Below are positions 13,519-24,435 of a stretch of DNA of 64,000 bases, one piece after another (the first letter of the stretch is position 1; each line of letters starts with the position of its first letter). The stretch is from Centroberyx gerrardi (Eukaryota; Chordata; Actinopteri; Beryciformes; Berycidae): positions 8,515,653 to 8,579,652 of the forward strand of contig NC_136020.1 of NCBI RefSeq assembly GCF_048128805.1, given 5' to 3'. A program made the position numbers and the translations under genes. Under the pieces are notes generated by a model. The model saw nothing but the letters and a program-made list of their open reading frames with translations. It was not told the DNA's origin and did no database searches.

Positions 13519-14740
13519 AACCACCGCCCATCTAGAAAGAGACAGACGCGGGAGAGAGAGAGGAAGGAAAAGAACATGGAAATGTGACACAGACTAAACC
13601 CAAGCCATTGCCACATTTTATTATTTTACACATAATAAATTAAAGGTAGGGATGAAGACCGTCTACACACAAACAATGCACTTTTGATACACACTACAGG
13701 AATTGTGTCTTAAACCTATAGCCAAAGTATATAGATTTATATTGGGCTAGCTGAAAGCATTCATCGTTGATTTTAACCGTGTTGATGTTGTATGACATTG
13801 AGAGTGTATGACTGAAAGTTTTTCAAAACCAAGCTGGACACAAAGCAGAGAAGACACTTGTAGCAAGTAGCTTCAAACGCTTATTTTGTTTAAATGCTGT
13901 GAAGGGACAAAGCTTTAATTTTCCTTTTTAAGAATCCATAGATTAGATATAATTTTGATTCATAATCAAGTGTTTTGGCAGATAGTGTTTTTCACGTGCC
14001 TTTAGACATGGATATAAAAGGGTCACTTTACGTTTGGATGGCTTGAGGTTCAGGATGTGTTGATGTTCTCCTGTCTCTTCCTCTCCTACCCGAGTGTCAT
14101 GCACAAAAATGGAGCACAGTGCAATTTTTGTTCTAATACATTCCGATCATGAGTTTTTATTTTCTTTTACTTTCCTCCTCGTATATAAATCACATTTAAA
14201 ACGAAGGGTTGACATTTTGGACTTGTGTATAGAACTCCCTCTGTTCTATAGAAATGTACAGTTTCTATTATGTATGTCGGCTGGATGTGGGTTTTCCTCT
14301 ATGTATCCAATAAGGCTCCCTCCATGCTTTTGTTGCACAGATTTAGATTTTACGGTTTGCTCTATAGGTTTTATGGCAGAATAAGTTGCCATTTGGGTGC
14401 AATGTTACCACAGTGTGGATCCATTCCAGCTGAGAAAGACTGCTGTTTTTTCTGATTACGTCCATCACACCTAGATTACTCTGAAGTAGCATAATTTATT
14501 GCCCATGTGTCAAAATGGTTAAATATGTCTTCTATCTGTCTATTGACTCCGTCCTCTCCACATTGTTTCTTTAATACCTCACTGTTGGTAAAATGACTAC
14601 TCTATCCTCGTCTTCGTTTAACAATCTTGTTCTTCTACACATCTTACATAATAATTTGGGTTCACTGAAATACACTTCTACTGTAAATGACCTTTTAAAG
14701 GGCTGTATAGAAAAATAAAAAGTAATGAAAGTGTCTGTGG
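13519..14740 (+). other. golgb1: golgb1 3' UTR with two candidate poly(A) signals
   Basis: AT-rich sequence with no continuing reading frame follows the stop codon. AATAAA occurs early at 13634-13639 and again at 14714-14719. The distal one would give a UTR of about 1.2 kb. The choice between them cannot be made from sequence. Confidence 0.55.
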
Positions 14741-16429
14741 TTTAGATCCGTGACCAATAACTTTAAAATGCAGCTCACTGGGGACATTTGTGATTTAATA
14801 TCTGGTCTTGTCTAAACATTTATTATTACTTATTTGCTTACTTGTGTGTCTGTTGGTAGAAAATACATGGTGGGATAGTTTTGACTAGTTTTTGAACTTT
14901 TGTTTTAACAAACATCGATTGACTTTGAGTTCAATTCAGTCCATGCAGACACTCAAGTTTCTTGTACCTAATCGATAGGAAATAATTGAGAACAAATGAT
15001 TTATGATCACTAATCAGAGATTTGCAGTTCCAGCTCACATTTATGAATAGAAATCAAGTTAACCCAGCCATGTTCATAATGCAGAGAGCTCTGACTCACC
15101 ACATCCTCCTATTCTACGATAATTTAAAACTCAGGTTCAGACCAACACTTTGCTGTTATGAAAGTGGTGTCATTCAGATGCCTACTTGTTGTGACATTTC
15201 AAAATGCACACAATTAAATAATGTTAACAGTGTGTGTGTGTGTGCGTGCCGCTCTTTATGACAAGTGTGAAGAAGAATGACATCAACACATTGTTTCTGC
15301 TGACACCTTTAATCACTACTTTATTTAAAGCTGTGAATAAAAGGATATTTTCATGTGCAAGTGAAGACTGTGGATATCATACAGATACCCAGTTTTTGTG
15401 AAACAAGTGGGAGAGGTGTAGTCCAAACTGTCAAGGTGTTTGCCTGAAGCCCCGATCTTGATTTTGCCATATATATTTTGGGTATAAACACATTCAACGC
15501 ACTCAAGAGTTTGGTTTACACATGGAAAACAAGCTTTTTGGGGCATCAAAAACATATAAGGCTTGTATAAATGTATTAATGCCAGTCATTGTGCCAATAG
15601 CTTAGTCAATGATCATGAGAAAAGACGTGAAAACACACCTTCAGTCCAGTGAATCAGTAGCTAAACAAAGCCAGAGAGTACCAATTACACATTGGGGCTT
15701 CTAACACTTTCATGTAGAATTTTCAATAACCAGGAGGGAGATGACTTGAGGAGGTTGTTTGTAATTGAAGTAAATAGTTTGCTTACATGTACCTGAATCT
15801 GCTAGAATCAGTCCTTCACATTATTATAACCAAACCATAAACATCAGTTATGTTGTTGCTCATACTGTGTCTCATTAGAACAAACCTGAAGCCTCAGTGT
15901 TCAACTGTCTCATATCGTTTACTTGTGCCAGTATGGTTTATGCTTTGTGAGCCTGCCCCCAAGTGTTGAAACGACACTACAGATAAATCAGGGTTGTAGC
16001 TTTGCTGCATTCAAGGTCTGCTGGTAAAGTCGTCTTCCAATTGGGGAATTAAAGTGCTTTTAGTGTGAAATAGCTGTTTTGGTAGCTGTTGATCTATTCC
16101 ATGCTCTTTACGCCCTAAACGTCGCAACTCGGGTATGATAATAATAATAATAAAAAAAAATTATAGGCTATACCACTCCAGTCCTATTTACCACTTTCTT
16201 GGGTCGTTCATGTTTGCTCCCCTCGTAATTACAAGATTTCCTATAATGCTTGAAGGCAGCATTAATGTTCTCATTTTTGAAATAAAATGTATTCAAAGGA
16301 GGAAACACACGGCAGGGAACCTCATAGTGCTATGTTCTTCAAAAAATACACAGTGAATTAAATATATTATTAGTATATCGAGGTTGTATAACTAATTGTC
16401 ATTTATAAATTAAAGAGGAATATTGATGA
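14741..16429. other. Intergenic golgb1-hcls1, no gene seen
   Basis: AT-rich, with short open frames that lack family resemblance or splice-consistent neighbours. It holds a short TG run near 15231-15244 and an ATA run near 16136-16152. No RNA gene was recognised. Confidence 0.6.
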
Positions 16430-16582
16430 TAAATTATTTACATAAATGCTCGTTCACGTGCGCTGGATCCTCGTCCACTTGTCGCCCATCTTCCTCCTGC
16501 AGACTGTCACAACTTGTCTATGAAGAACGCATTGTTGTCTAATATCGGCCAGACACGGATATATTGCGTTTACAACTAAAAG
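16430..16582 (+). other. hcls1: Candidate hcls1 non-coding first exon and promoter
   Basis: A GC-richer patch with an E-box (CACGTG, about 16455-16460) leads to a good donor at 16582/16583 (AAAAG|GTAATG). The first coding exon begins immediately after an acceptor AG at 17491-17492, so an upstream non-coding exon is required; this is the best candidate. A purine-rich AAAGAGGAA at about 16412-16420 resembles a PU.1/Ets site, which would suit a blood-cell gene, but this is inference. Confidence 0.4.
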
Positions 16583-16863
16583 GTAATGTTATTTTTCATC
16601 AAACTAGCCAACTTTTTTTCTGGTTTTATTATTCATCTGTCATCTATGTTTCAGGAAGTAGCCTAGGTCTATTCAGAAGTTGTCTTAACTATTGTATTGT
16701 AAAGCAGCTATTGTGATTTTTAAGATTTGTATTTTCAGACTCAACAGCACTAGCCTACTGGGTGACTTGACAAGTCCTTTAAATAATATAACATGGGTAG
16801 GGCTAATATTATGAAGCATTTATAATAAAAATGTATGCAACATGAAATGGACATGTCTATCCA

Positions 16864-16961
16864 ATATTACTACTAGTACTTCTACTAGTACTACTACTAC
16901 CATTACTACTACTACATCTTGTAATAGCAAAAATAATCATAATCATAATCATAATCATAAT
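16864..16961. repeat. (TAC)n and (AATCAT)n short tandem repeats
   Basis: Imperfect TAC/TAG trinucleotides at about 16868-16918, then four to five AATCAT units at about 16934-16960, in the hcls1 5' intron. Confidence 0.8.
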
Positions 16962-17296
16962 ACATGAATTCTTACATGTATGTTATACCTGCCTCAAGAA
17001 AAAAAGAATGATATTCTCAATGTTTTACAGAGGAGTGGAAGGTCCATGTTGCTAAATGACCACATTATGTTGTTAGGATCATATTTATGTTGTATTTTAT
17101 TGTTAGTTTATAATATATGGCCCTAAAGTATGTTTCATTATGGGGAAATGAAGCTTGGTGCTGCAAATAACTCAACTTCCTTTTTGTGACTTCAGCAAAA
17201 GGTTGTCAGGGCTTGTGGTTTTATATTAGTTTTTTTCCCATTATCATAACAAATGACTGTTAGACAAAGTCTGTAACAGTTAACAGATCACATACA

Positions 17297-17297
<1 letters not shown>

Positions 17298-17337
<40 letters not shown>
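17298..17337. repeat. (AT)n microsatellite
   Basis: About 20 uninterrupted AT units in the hcls1 5' intron. Confidence 0.9.
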
Positions 17338-17339
<2 letters not shown>

Positions 17340-17492
17340 AATATACAGTAAGAGTTCTAATTATGCCCAATATGAGCACAAAGGCCCTACACTAAAGTAA
17401 TCACATACCTTTCTTATGTAAGTCATTAATTATACTTACAGACTCTATTGTGTATAGCTGTCATGTGTGGCTCATAGTGTTTGTTTCTCCAG

Positions 17493-18152
17493 ATGTGGAA
17501 GTCAGTCGTGGGCCACAATGTGAACATGAAGGTGGCTTCAGAGGGGGACGACTGGGAGACGGACCCTGACTTTGAGGTATGCTTCTAGGAGTGTGGATCA
17601 CATAGAGGACATGCTTATTGGTGCTAACACTCCTCAGTCAGCACTTCCTCTCTGTGGAGTTTGTATTCTCTGTATTGTACTTGCCACCGTTTCCAAAGGT
17701 AATTCATTTTCAGCAGAGACTTTGCGTTTCAGAATGATGTGTCGGAGCAGGAGCAGAGGTGGGGAGCCAAGACCATCGAGGGGTCGGGGCGCAAAGAGCA
17801 CATCAGGTAACCAGTCAAGATGCAGAGTGTGTGTACTTCTGTGCTGCTGCTGCTGTAAATGAATGATTGAACTTGTTAAGCTGATGGAGACTGATGTAGC
17901 AGAATGCAAGTACAGAGTGCAGGTCAGAGAGAGCAAAGAGACGCTGCTGTGTAGCAACAGGAAAAGGAAGTGAGAGCAGAGCGCAGGCTGTCAGGCAGTT
18001 AGTCTCTCCTAATATGGGTAACATGGGGTGATGACAGTGAGACTTAAACCACCAGGCTGCTCACTGCTGACGTGTGACCATGCACTTCAGCAGTAGTGCT
18101 GATTATAAGAATAGGACTGGAGACAGCTAGTAGATTTTGAGACTCTCTATAC

Positions 18153-18193
<41 letters not shown>

Positions 18194-21100
18194 TGCGACT
18201 GGTACATGCTACCATTTTCTGCAGGCCAAATATGAGTACTAACTTCGAGCACTGAGCATTGAAATTAGTACTTATTTTGATATTTACAACTTTAGCCATG
18301 CTCCATTATTGCTTTGAAAAATGTAAAACAAAATCTTAAATGTTAATCTAATCAGACAGCCACTTCCCATCTAATTTATGATCAAATAGTACTTCAGGTA
18401 TCACTGATATCTAGTATGAGTACATTAGGTATCACTGTTACCTATTAGTGGGTACTTTAGATATCACTGATACCTACTATGAGTACTTTAGATATCACCG
18501 ATAAGTAGTATGAGTACTTCAGGAATCATTGTTACCAAGTATGAGTACTTTAGGTATCACTGATACCTGCAATGAGTACTTTAGATATAACTGAGACATA
18601 GTAGGAGTACTTCAGTCTTCAGGTATCACTGATACCTAGTATGAGTACTTAAGGCCCATTAGTGTGAGTATGTAGTGAGTGTATATGTGTGCGTCTGTGT
18701 ACACAAACATGCAGATGCCTGTATACTTGACCCCTGCATGACCTTCCAGTGTTGCAGAACTCAGGCAGAATGTCTCCAAAGAACATGAGCAGGTGAAGCA
18801 GAAGGAACAAGCCCAGGCTCCCAAAGCCTCCTACGGCTACGGAGGGAAGTTTGGAGTGGAGAGAGACCGCATGGACAAGGTTTGATCCGTCATAATCATT
18901 AATATTCTAAATATGAGGTGATGTTCCTCTCACAAACCTGTTTTTTATTTACTGCCATGTCCCAGAGGAGTTTGTGCAGATCGTCTCTTTTTACTGTTTA
19001 CCTGTTATTCTGGATCCACTGCTTATATAGTCCACACAGGCTTAGTGTGTTCATCATGAATATGTCTCCACTATCCAGGTGGCCAAGGGGCACGACTATG
19101 TGGCACAGGTTGATCAGCATTCTTCCCAGACGGATGCTGCACGAGGGTTCGGTGGGAAATTTGGTGTTCAGAAAGACAGAGTTGATAAGGTGAGAAGCCA
19201 AATCTGCCGCTTTACTAATCTTCTTAAAGCGCTGATGGAGTACTAGTCCGCAAACCTTCTACTCAATGCACTGTGTTGTTTGTGCAGTCTGCCATGGGCT
19301 TTGAATACAAGGGGGAGGTGGCACAGCATACATCCCAGAAAGGTAGGCCAACAGTCCAGCTTCAAAAACATCACTCACAATGCAATCCTCCTTTCTTGCA
19401 AGTTGCTACCCAACAAAAATGGTCTCACCCACTTCTATGTTTCTTACAATGCGTGTGATTTTAGATTACTCCAAGGGATTTGGAGGAAAGTATGGGGTGG
19501 AGAAGGAAAAGGTGGACAAGGCTGCCTTGGGCTACGACTATAAAGGAGAGACAGAGAAGCACCAGTCACAGAAAGGTGAGTTAAGGTCGTAGCATCAGTC
19601 AGTCTTGACGCTATTCGCCTTGTGACATAAATGCATGTTTTATTTTTTCATTCTCACATGTTTTTACCAGATTACTCCAAGGGATTTGGGGGGAAGTTTG
19701 GTGTTGAGAAGGAGAAAGTAGATAAAGCTGCCTTGGGCTATGACTATAAAGGAGAGACAGAGAAGCACCAGTCACAGAAAGGTGAGTTAAGGTCGTAGCA
19801 TTAGTCGGGATTGACGCTGTTCGCCTCGTAAACGCATGTTTTTATTCTTCATTCTCGCTCATTTTCACCAGATTACTCAAAGGGATTTGGCGGGAAGTTT
19901 GGTGTTGAGAAGGAAAAAGTCGATAAAGCTGCCTTGGGCTACGACTATAAAGGAGAGACAGAGAAACATGAGTCACAAAAAGGTGAGGTAACATCCACAA
20001 GTTCATACCTCAGTGTATTACAGGATTTATGTTAAACTGATCCCATTGATCTCTCTCTTTAAGATTATTCAAAGGGTTTTGGAGGTCGTTATGGAGTACA
20101 GGAAGACCGCATGGATAAGGTGAGTGTTGTAACTGATAATAGTGAATGAAAATTGCCTCTTGACATTTCTGAATTAACACATTTCCCCTCCTGTTGATGA
20201 CTGCTAGAGTGCAGCTGCCTTCACAGACATGGACTCCCCTACCTCTGCTTATGAAAAGACACAGCCACTGGAGGCTTGTAAGTTTACATTTTCTTTCCTC
20301 CTCATCACACTCAAGGCTGCTATGCCAGCTTGCTGTAGAACAATTTCATTCACGGGAGTTGAATTCTTTCCTGTGATCGGCAGTGGGCTGGAAGACACTG
20401 CAAATGTACTGTTATCATTTCTATCTGTGCATGCAGCAAGTGCAGGTGCAGGGAAACTGAAGGCGCGTTTTGAGAACATGGCCAAGGCTTCAGATGAAGA
20501 GAACAGGAAGAGAGCAGAAGAGGAGAGAGCGAGGAGACAGGCCAGAGAGAAGAGAGAGCAGGAGGCAGCCAGATGCAGACAGCAGGTATGTAAATATGTA
20601 GTGTGTATAGACGTGTAATGCAGATTGCTGGAGGTTCTGAACTAATTTCCATGCAGATTAACAAGTTTATTCTATTGTTTCCCTGCAGGAGGAGAACAAC
20701 AGAGAAGAAGAGGTTTATCCCCCACCTGTTCCAGATGTGGCTCCGGAGTCCAACACGCCACCACCAGAAATCCACCGGCCCCTGCCTGAGATACCACAAG
20801 AAATACCTGAGCCACAGGCAGAGGTGCACCACTCAAAATGTCAATTGTACCGACAAATCAGAAATCATTCCATTCACTATATTGCAGTTCTTCCCTGGGC
20901 GAGGGGCTTATGTTGAAATCATCTCAGATCAACTCCAAGGAGTTTGAGAAGAAAATGTGGCGAGGTCATGTAACCAGAGATTTTGTGTGTGATGTCAGGA
21001 GGAGGAACCAGAATATGAGGAGGAACCAGAATATGAGGAGGAACCAGAATATGAGGAGCCCCCCTGCTTGCCCCCGCGCTCCGATGAGTTCCTGGACCTG

Positions 21101-21589
21101 GAGGAAGCCCAGGCACCGCAGCTACCTGGGGGACCAGCAGAGGACGAGGCAGAGGTGGAGGAGAATGAAGGAGAGTACGAGGACATCGATGCACCACCGC
21201 CTGGTCAGTCAGAGCAGGACTTGACGAGCAAGACTCTGCCCTGTCGCATGTGAAACACTCATTAATGTCAGTGTTTTCTTCTACAGTTGTGGATAATGAC
21301 TATGAAGACCTGACGTGCGGCCAGACGGCGGTAGCAATTTACGACTACCAGGGAGGTATGTAAAAACACTTTTTCATTTTATGTTACAGAAATCAATATT
21401 GTGATCGTTTCTCAACACTTGTGAGGACAAATCCTTTGGTCTCCTCTTGATACAGAGGCAGATGACGAGATCTCCTTCAACCCGGATGATGTCATCACCA
21501 ACGTAGAGATGGTGGACGAGGGCTGGTGGAAGGGACAGTGTCACGGACGCATCGGTCTGTTCCCCGCTGCCTTCGTTCAGCTGCAGTGA
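17493..21589 (+). CDS. hcls1: Hematopoietic cell-specific Lyn substrate 1 (HS1), cortactin family
   Basis: Leukocyte cortactin homologue that binds Arp2/3 and F-actin and is a Lyn/Syk substrate downstream of antigen receptors. Coding exons: 17493-17576, 17733-17806, 18750-18879, 19079-19189, 19288-19342, 19465-19575, 19671-19781, 19872-19982, 20064-20119, 20208-20277, 20437-20585, 20689-20823, 20999-21203, 21287-21355 and 21456-21589. They join to 534 residues in frame; human HS1 is 486. The N-terminus [11 protein letters not shown] and the Arp2/3-binding DDW (residues 19-21) favour HS1 over cortactin. Next come 37-residue actin-binding repeats (about 80-281), a charged helix (305-354), an acidic/Pro/Tyr region (355-467) and a C-terminal SH3 domain ([15 protein letters not shown] to the end). 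There are about 5.5 repeats against about 3.5 in human HS1. The golgb1 neighbourhood supports orthology. Confidence 0.95.
18154..18192. repeat. (GT)n microsatellite
   Basis: Uninterrupted GT run in an hcls1 intron, about 200 bp upstream of the 31-bp minisatellite. Confidence 0.9.
18388..18650. repeat. 31-bp minisatellite with internal dyad, hcls1 intron
   Basis: Eight tandem units of mostly 31 bp (range 29-38) fill the intron upstream of exon 18750-18879. The best-preserved units contain AGGTATCACTGATACCT, a perfect 7-bp inverted repeat around ACT. Each unit also begins with AGTACTT or a close variant. Units differ by several substitutions, so the array is not fresh. Confidence 0.88.
19465..19982 (+). 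repeat. hcls1: Triplicated exon-intron unit coding HS1 repeats
   Basis: Exons 19465-19575, 19671-19781 and 19872-19982 are each exactly 111 bp and encode almost the same 37 residues ([19 protein letters not shown]). The introns after the first two (95 and 90 bp) are also clearly homologous, and a stretch of about 60 bp across the exon-intron border is identical between the first two units. Tandem unit duplication of about 200 bp, possibly with gene conversion, explains this. Confidence 0.9.
20999..21052 (+). repeat. hcls1: Perfect 18-bp coding triplication (EEEPEY x3) in hcls1
   Basis: The exon opens with three identical 18-bp copies encoding EEEPEY, followed by EEP. Acidic residues around each Tyr suit Syk or Src-family phosphorylation. 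Human HS1 has a comparable EPEP-rich stretch at this place. Confidence 0.9.
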
Positions 21590-21944
21590 GCGCCACAGTC
21601 AGGCTTTTCTTGTAATGGCTCAAATAGGCGAGAGACCTCTTTTGACCCAGGAACTTTTTGCACATATCTTGGGTCTTTTCACAGGAGGAAGAAGAGCATA
21701 GAATGGGAGAATAAATCACAGCTATTTTTGTGCCAAATGGTTTCTGATCAGCTGATTCAAATCTTTTATTTCACTGTGTGACGCCATGCTTAGCGTAGGT
21801 ATCTGTGGTAATTAATATCAGAGTAATATGAAACTGAAAATGTTATGCTGGCAATTTTCTATCACATTTTTGTGCAATCATCATTGACAAATTCATATTG
21901 GCAGCAAGGGTTTATGCCTTATGTCTGCAATGAACTGATCGGTC

Positions 21945-21950
21945 AATAAA
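21945..21950 (+). terminator. hcls1: hcls1 poly(A) signal
   Basis: AATAAA about 360 bp after the stop codon, followed by a T-rich stretch (21969-21975). An earlier AATAAA lies near 21710. Confidence 0.65.
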
Positions 21951-21997
21951 AGACTCTACTGGCAAGCTTTTTTTGTATCATTTGTATGCTTACAAAT

Positions 21998-22003
21998 TTT
22001 ATT
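21998..22003 (-). terminator. llph: llph poly(A) signal
   Basis: TTTATT on the + strand reads AATAAA for the minus-strand llph transcript, giving a 3' UTR of about 480 nt. Its cleavage point would fall close to the hcls1 cleavage point on the opposite strand. Confidence 0.5.
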
Positions 22004-22475
22004 ACTGTCCATTATTCATCACTGACAACTTACGATGGAAAGCAACAAAATACTTAAAAAACAGACCAAAAAATAATGGAATAGAACAAACCATGGAATT
22101 GTAAATGTTGATTTTCTTCTGAATACCCACTGATTTAATTTGTAGCAAAGAATACACATGAATCGCCTCCACTGCCATGATGCAGTAACCCAGGCCACAC
22201 ATATTTTTGCACAAGTCTGATTTCCTTAAGACTCATACCAGCATCAAAATGGGATCCCTGTTCCATAAGAACAAACGTTTTCCTGCAGTGAACTACTGTA
22301 CAATGATACTGTGACACAACCATGAATAAATCTGATCATCCACTGACCAGAAAGGGATCAAGAGCAGCAAGTCCACAATTAGCATGTATACACTCAAAGG
22401 AATACATGACATGATGCCAGGCCCTTGTGTCACAAGTTTTGAAGGCAAAGCAAAGGTCCTTTGGTTTCTTCTGTT

Positions 22476-23583
22476 TTACCAGGCAATGCCCTTCTTCTTC
22501 TTGGCATTGCCTCCTTTCTTCCCCATCCGTTTGCCTTTCAGTTTCTTGGCCTGCCGTTGGTTCATCCACTGAGGATATTGTCCATGTTCATCCAACTGAG
22601 TTTTCTTGCTGCGCTTGCTGTCCATGTCCATTTTCCCATCTGCAACACAAAAGGAAAAATTTGTTGAAATCAGATTCTATAATCAACACACTGTGTCCCA
22701 AAAACTAAAAGGTAATCTGTTTTAGTTAATTATTTAGTTGCCTTTGTAGTTAACAGCCTTGTCATGTGATGCTAGTGGGCCAATAGGAGCAGCAATGTAC
22801 TAATCACTGTCAAATTATGTGCTTCCTGCAGAGAAATGTGATTATGTCTTAGAGGTTCTGCCAATTCTTTGAAGCTTAATGTCATTCTTGAGTAGCCCAG
22901 GCTGCCCTCACAAACAGTACACTCTCTTTCTTTGGTCATACAGAGTGTTACCAACCAATCAGCCTGCTCTGGCTCCCTATGCCTTTGCCATAACTGGCAA
23001 ATCAACAGAATGGATTGTGGTGGTGGTCTCAATACACTTACTTCCTCAGCAGGATACCAACTCGTAAGTTATCACTTCTCTACTAGTTACATTTATCCCT
23101 GAAACACATTATTGCATCTACCTTGCTGATTTCACAATGCAAGGTTACAATCCAATAGAGGAAAGTAGACTTGAATAAACTCTGGTGGGCTACTGACTTG
23201 ATTAAAAGTACAATAAGTAATTCTAACTGATGAGTATAATTTGGCATCCTACTGCGCTGCTGTCAGTAGCAGTTCAGAATCAACTACTGGTAAGAAAGTT
23301 TCAAAATAAAAGACTATTTTGAACCTTTATGACTGTATAGTCTGCTGTGTTATGGGCTGAGTTCTCACTCACCATCACCCTCCCCCTCCATGTCAACATC
23401 CTGCTTCTTGATCTTGTCAGCTGGCACCACTGTGGCAATCTCCTGCATGTCACTCATGATGGCCTCTCCTTTCCCATCCAGACTCAGAGCTTGTTTCAGA
23501 CGGGCCAGCTCCTTAGGAGCGTTTTTCTTCCTCTTCTCCGCGCGCATCTTTCGCTTCCATTTGCTCCGTTGACTTTTGGCCAT
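22476..23583 (-). CDS. llph: LLP homolog (LAPS18-like), nucleolar basic protein
   Basis: Small, very basic nucleolar/nuclear protein whose family is linked to long-term synaptic facilitation and ribosome or chromosome-surface association. Two coding exons on the minus strand, 23583-23373 and 22639-22476, join in frame to 124 residues (human about 129). The N-terminus [20 protein letters not shown] and the C-terminal motif [12 protein letters not shown], followed by a Lys-rich tail ending KGIAW, are the family signatures at both ends. The start is the Met of MAKS, preceded by a good acceptor (TTTTTTCAG) at 23596, so an upstream non-coding exon is inferred (donor at 23981-23980, exon 23982 to about 24040). 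A longer frame beginning 17 codons upstream crosses this acceptor and is not used. The gene is head-to-head with pex26 and tail-to-tail with hcls1. Confidence 0.93.
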
Positions 23584-23981
23584 TTTAGGGATGTGCTGAA
23601 AAAACGCACCAACCACAGTTTCAGGAATATACACTACGTAGCGTAGGTAGTTAACGTTATAGATAAAGTATTACACTAGTCCACGTTATATAAACCAGCA
23701 TAACTGGTATATATGAAAATGTGTCAATTGTCACTTTACATTAATTGCTAACTATATTCACTACCTTCTAATAATAACACCAAAGTACTTGATCGTTATT
23801 AAAGCAGCAGCAACATTTCTAGCAAGCTATCAGGTAGCTACCGTTAGCTTGTTAGCTTTCCAACTGCTATGCCATGGAACAACTGTCTTCAAAACAATCA
23901 CTTCTAATCTAGTTTAGCCTGCTGAATAGCAATCGACTGATAGTAAAATTCACCAATAAAAACCAATGGGCTGTAACTTAC

Positions 23982-24435
23982 AAACTACGTTCCTTGTTGA
24001 AACTTCTCCGTGGACAGACAGAAACACACACCGCACACGTGTTTACAAGAAGAAAAAGTCGATGACGCACTTTCGAAGAAAGAGGAAGCTGATTGGCTGC
24101 CTCAGTCAATCCCTAAGATCGCAGTGTCTGATTGGTTGCCACTCCAGATCCAGGAAGGACGAGGGATCGTAAACACGACACCGAAGAGAGGAAAGTGAGC
24201 AAACCAAACCCTCAAATACATGTATTTTACATTTATTTGTAACGGTAAATGCATATGGTTATAGACTAGAATCTCTGTCCTCTTCATGATACAGAATATG
24301 GTGGTAATTCAGCATTAGAGCCGGATGCCAGCTGCGTTAAACTTCACGAAGAATAAGAACAGTCGATAAAACTGCTGAAAGTGAAGCAGCGTCGTTGTTA
24401 GGTGTTATTGGTGTCTTTAAAAGAAACAGACAGCG
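23982..24435. promoter_or_regulatory. Shared llph/pex26 bidirectional promoter
   Basis: Only about 450 bp separate the inferred llph 5' exon from the pex26 start codon. The interval contains two inverted CCAAT boxes (GATTGG at 24091-24096 and 24130-24135, 39 bp apart), a CRE-like TGACGCA at 24063-24069, and no TATA box. A GAAAGTGAA near 24377-24385 resembles half an interferon-response element. The layout is typical of divergent housekeeping genes driven by NF-Y; binding is inferred. Confidence 0.65.

Noticed and set aside
18388-18650. CRISPR-like array
   Set aside because: Direct tandem units without unique spacers in a vertebrate intron; it is a minisatellite.
20350-20832. 160-codon antisense frame across hcls1 exons
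   Set aside because: Shadow of the hcls1 coding exons; contains antisense intron sequence and no domain.
20824-20998. Possible extra hcls1 coding exon between 20823 and 20999
   Set aside because: No acceptor-donor pair keeps the frame, and the neighbouring exons already join in phase.
23584-23634. N-terminal extension of llph starting MYIPETVV
   Set aside because: The extension reads through a strong splice acceptor (TTTTTTCAG), and all family members begin at MAKS.
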